A stretch of DNA of 64,000 bases, from the NCBI RefSeq assembly GCF_041146395.1, contig NC_090997.1, forward strand, positions 31,785,501 through 31,849,500, written 5' to 3'. Positions 62,396 through 64,000 of the stretch are shown here, one piece after another; the stretch's first letter is position 1, and every line of letters starts with the position of its first letter. Below the pieces are notes generated by a model. That model searched no databases and had not been told where the DNA came from. It saw only the letters and a list, made by a program, of their open reading frames with translations. The translations under genes were made by a program, and so were the position numbers. This DNA comes from Eulemur rufifrons. Lineage: Eukaryota; Chordata; Mammalia; Primates; Lemuridae.

Positions 62396-62449
62396 GGTCT
62401 GCAAGGAATTCCAGGCATTCCAGGTGAACCAGGCCCTACTGGACCCCCT
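62396..62449 (+). CDS. COL19A1: COL19A1 exon T: COL3 helix (18 aa)
   Basis: A 54-nt exon reading GLQGIPGIPGEPGPTGPP; acceptor TCTTCTAG, donor GTAAGT at 62450. By recall, human has A in place of the E of GEP. Confidence 0.96.
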
Positions 62450-63836
62450 GTAAGTATTTGTTGAAACTATTCCACTCACAGCTCATGTCTGCTGGGATGA
62501 TGCAAGGTGAATTAACATTCCTCATTGCTTTTCATTCTTTGTGCCTCTATGCTGATTGTCCAGCTATGGCCTAGAAAATTAGCCTCATCCAACCTCTCGG
62601 ATTTTCATTTAGCATTAGTTAAGGCTGCTCAGAGTCCTGGAGACTTGTCATCTGAATTCTGCCAGACCAGAAAGCAGTCTGTGATTAAGCTAGTCTGTTA
62701 GAAATAGAAATTAGATATAAAAGGTTGTTCCATTTTTTAGTTATAATTTTTTGGCACTAATCTTTAGAAGAGATATTCAAATGGCACCATAAAGTGACAA
62801 TTTATTTTCTAGAGGAAAAAAATGGGCCAAGGATTATTAGATTTAATTTACTCCCATATATAAATTAAAATACCCTCATTTTCATCAAGACTTTCATTGC
62901 CCCTCAAACTCAACATCAAAGCCTTTGTGTCTTTGACTATCCTGTTTTCCTAAAACTGAATCCATTTTTCCTTTTTACCTGCTAAACCAAACCTTTTATT
63001 CAAATGGAGTTCAATTCTAGGGTTGCCAGATTAAATACTGGCCATGCAGTTAAATTGGAATTTCAGAAAAACAAATAATATTTACTATAAGTTTGTCCCA
63101 AATGTTGTGTTTTTATTTGCTAAATCTAGCAACCCAACTCATGTCTCAGTTTCTCCATCTCTTCCCTTCTTAGAGCTCCTATGCAGATAGTCTTTACCAC
63201 AAAAATAGGAATATAATCATATTTCTTTATATTTGGAATCATGGATTCACCACAATTAAAATTTTATCATTTATGCTTTCACCACAGTTATGTAGAACAA
63301 ATCTGGCTTTAAACTGTACTCTAAAATTACAAGTTATGAAGAAGAGTTATGAAAGGAACCAAGAAAATTATTGCTAACCCTATTCCCAAAGAAGAATTAA
63401 AATTGAATTGTATTTTTTATTGCTGAAATGCAGATAATATAACTCAATATGCACATGTTAATTCTTCCATGTCTTAAAGTATTTAAAATGTTGATCACTA
63501 CCAAAATTATAGCTCATTTAGGAAAGCATAATGTTATGTAAATTGCTATTTAAACAGCAAGGCTGGATTCTTAAATGTATCAAAAGGTTCCAATTAAGGT
63601 CATTACATGTGGTTGACCAAGGTGAAAAAGCGACCACAAATACAAATTTTACCCTTGCAACAGCTTATCAGAAGGATACAGCTGCTGTATCAGCCTGAAG
63701 AAATATAAGCTTCTAGGACTGATTTAATTAGGATCAAACGACCTTCTAAATGTATAAGTTTTAGTAACCCACTTCCAATACCCTTTGGCCATTTAGTTGT
63801 TTTTTTCTGTAACAAACTTAGTTTTGTGTTTTACAG
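62450..63836 (+). other. COL19A1: 1.4-kb intron between exons T and U
   Basis: AT-rich unique sequence; no repeat or gene recognised. Confidence 0.8.
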
Positions 63837-63890
63837 GGCTTACTGGGAAGAACTGGACATCCTGGTCCCATGGGAGCAAAGGGTGACAAG
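63837..63890 (+). CDS. COL19A1: COL19A1 exon U: COL3 helix, last exon in the window (18 aa)
   Basis: A 54-nt exon reading GLLGRTGHPGPMGAKGDK; acceptor GTTTTACAG, donor GTACAG at 63891. The remaining 110 nt are intron. By recall, human differs at three residues (M, T, E for L, M, D). COL3 continues beyond the window. Confidence 0.95.
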
Positions 63891-64000
63891 GTACAGAGAG
63901 AGGAAGAGCCTCACTTACCATCCGAATTAGGGCTTGGGGTAGGAGCAGGGTGAGGCCATTTACAGAAAGAGCCGTAAAATCAAGCAAAGCCTGAAAGTGG

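Overview
The window is mammalian nuclear DNA from the middle of one long gene on the + strand, read as COL19A1 (the alpha-1 chain of collagen XIX, a FACIT-like collagen). I find 21 coding exons (1167 nt, 389 codons) between 1834 and 63890. Each is flanked by AG and GT, each starts and ends on a codon boundary (phase 0), and nearly all begin with a Gly codon. The assignment rests on the Gly-X-Y text, on the two non-collagenous breaks (GGYYNK region and IALPLLGDIGALLK-NFCGNC region), and on the order of segments, which agrees with human collagen XIX as I remember it. The host is probably a strepsirrhine primate (lemur or galago type): the Alu at 22942-23273 has the right-arm spacer typical of strepsirrhine Alus, and the base composition and repeat load are primate-like.

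Layout. 1-1833 is intron. Exon A (1834-1887) and exon B (23580-23633) end the COL5 helix and are separated by a 21.7-kb intron. Exons B and C (32181-32222) carry the NC5 break. Exons C to O (32181-51785) encode the whole COL4 helix, with exons crowded between 43 and 52 kb and several introns of only 82-107 nt. Exon P (53176-53217) and the first part of exon Q (57499-57603) encode NC4 with its two cysteines. The rest of Q and exons R to U (to 63890) encode COL3, which runs past the right edge. Neither end of the gene is here: no promoter, start codon, stop codon or polyadenylation site of COL19A1 is present.

The other 98% is intron. It holds Alu copies, an L1 with a twin-priming inversion, an older L1 3' end, L2 and MIR fossils, hAT (MER5-like) and Tigger-like DNA transposon fossils, two copies of one roughly 0.9-kb LTR-type repeat flanking exons D to L, a few microsatellites, and one unidentified open stretch on the - strand (28509-28885) that may be a decayed retrocopy.

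I found no new biological system. The most unusual items are two short, local, templated duplications: 62 nt copied from 56240-56301 into an Alu at 57017-57078, and 51 nt shared by 9195-9245 and 12111-12161. Also notable are a possible missing or microexon-encoded tripeptide in NC5, and a pair of same-orientation repeats around a block of symmetric collagen exons.
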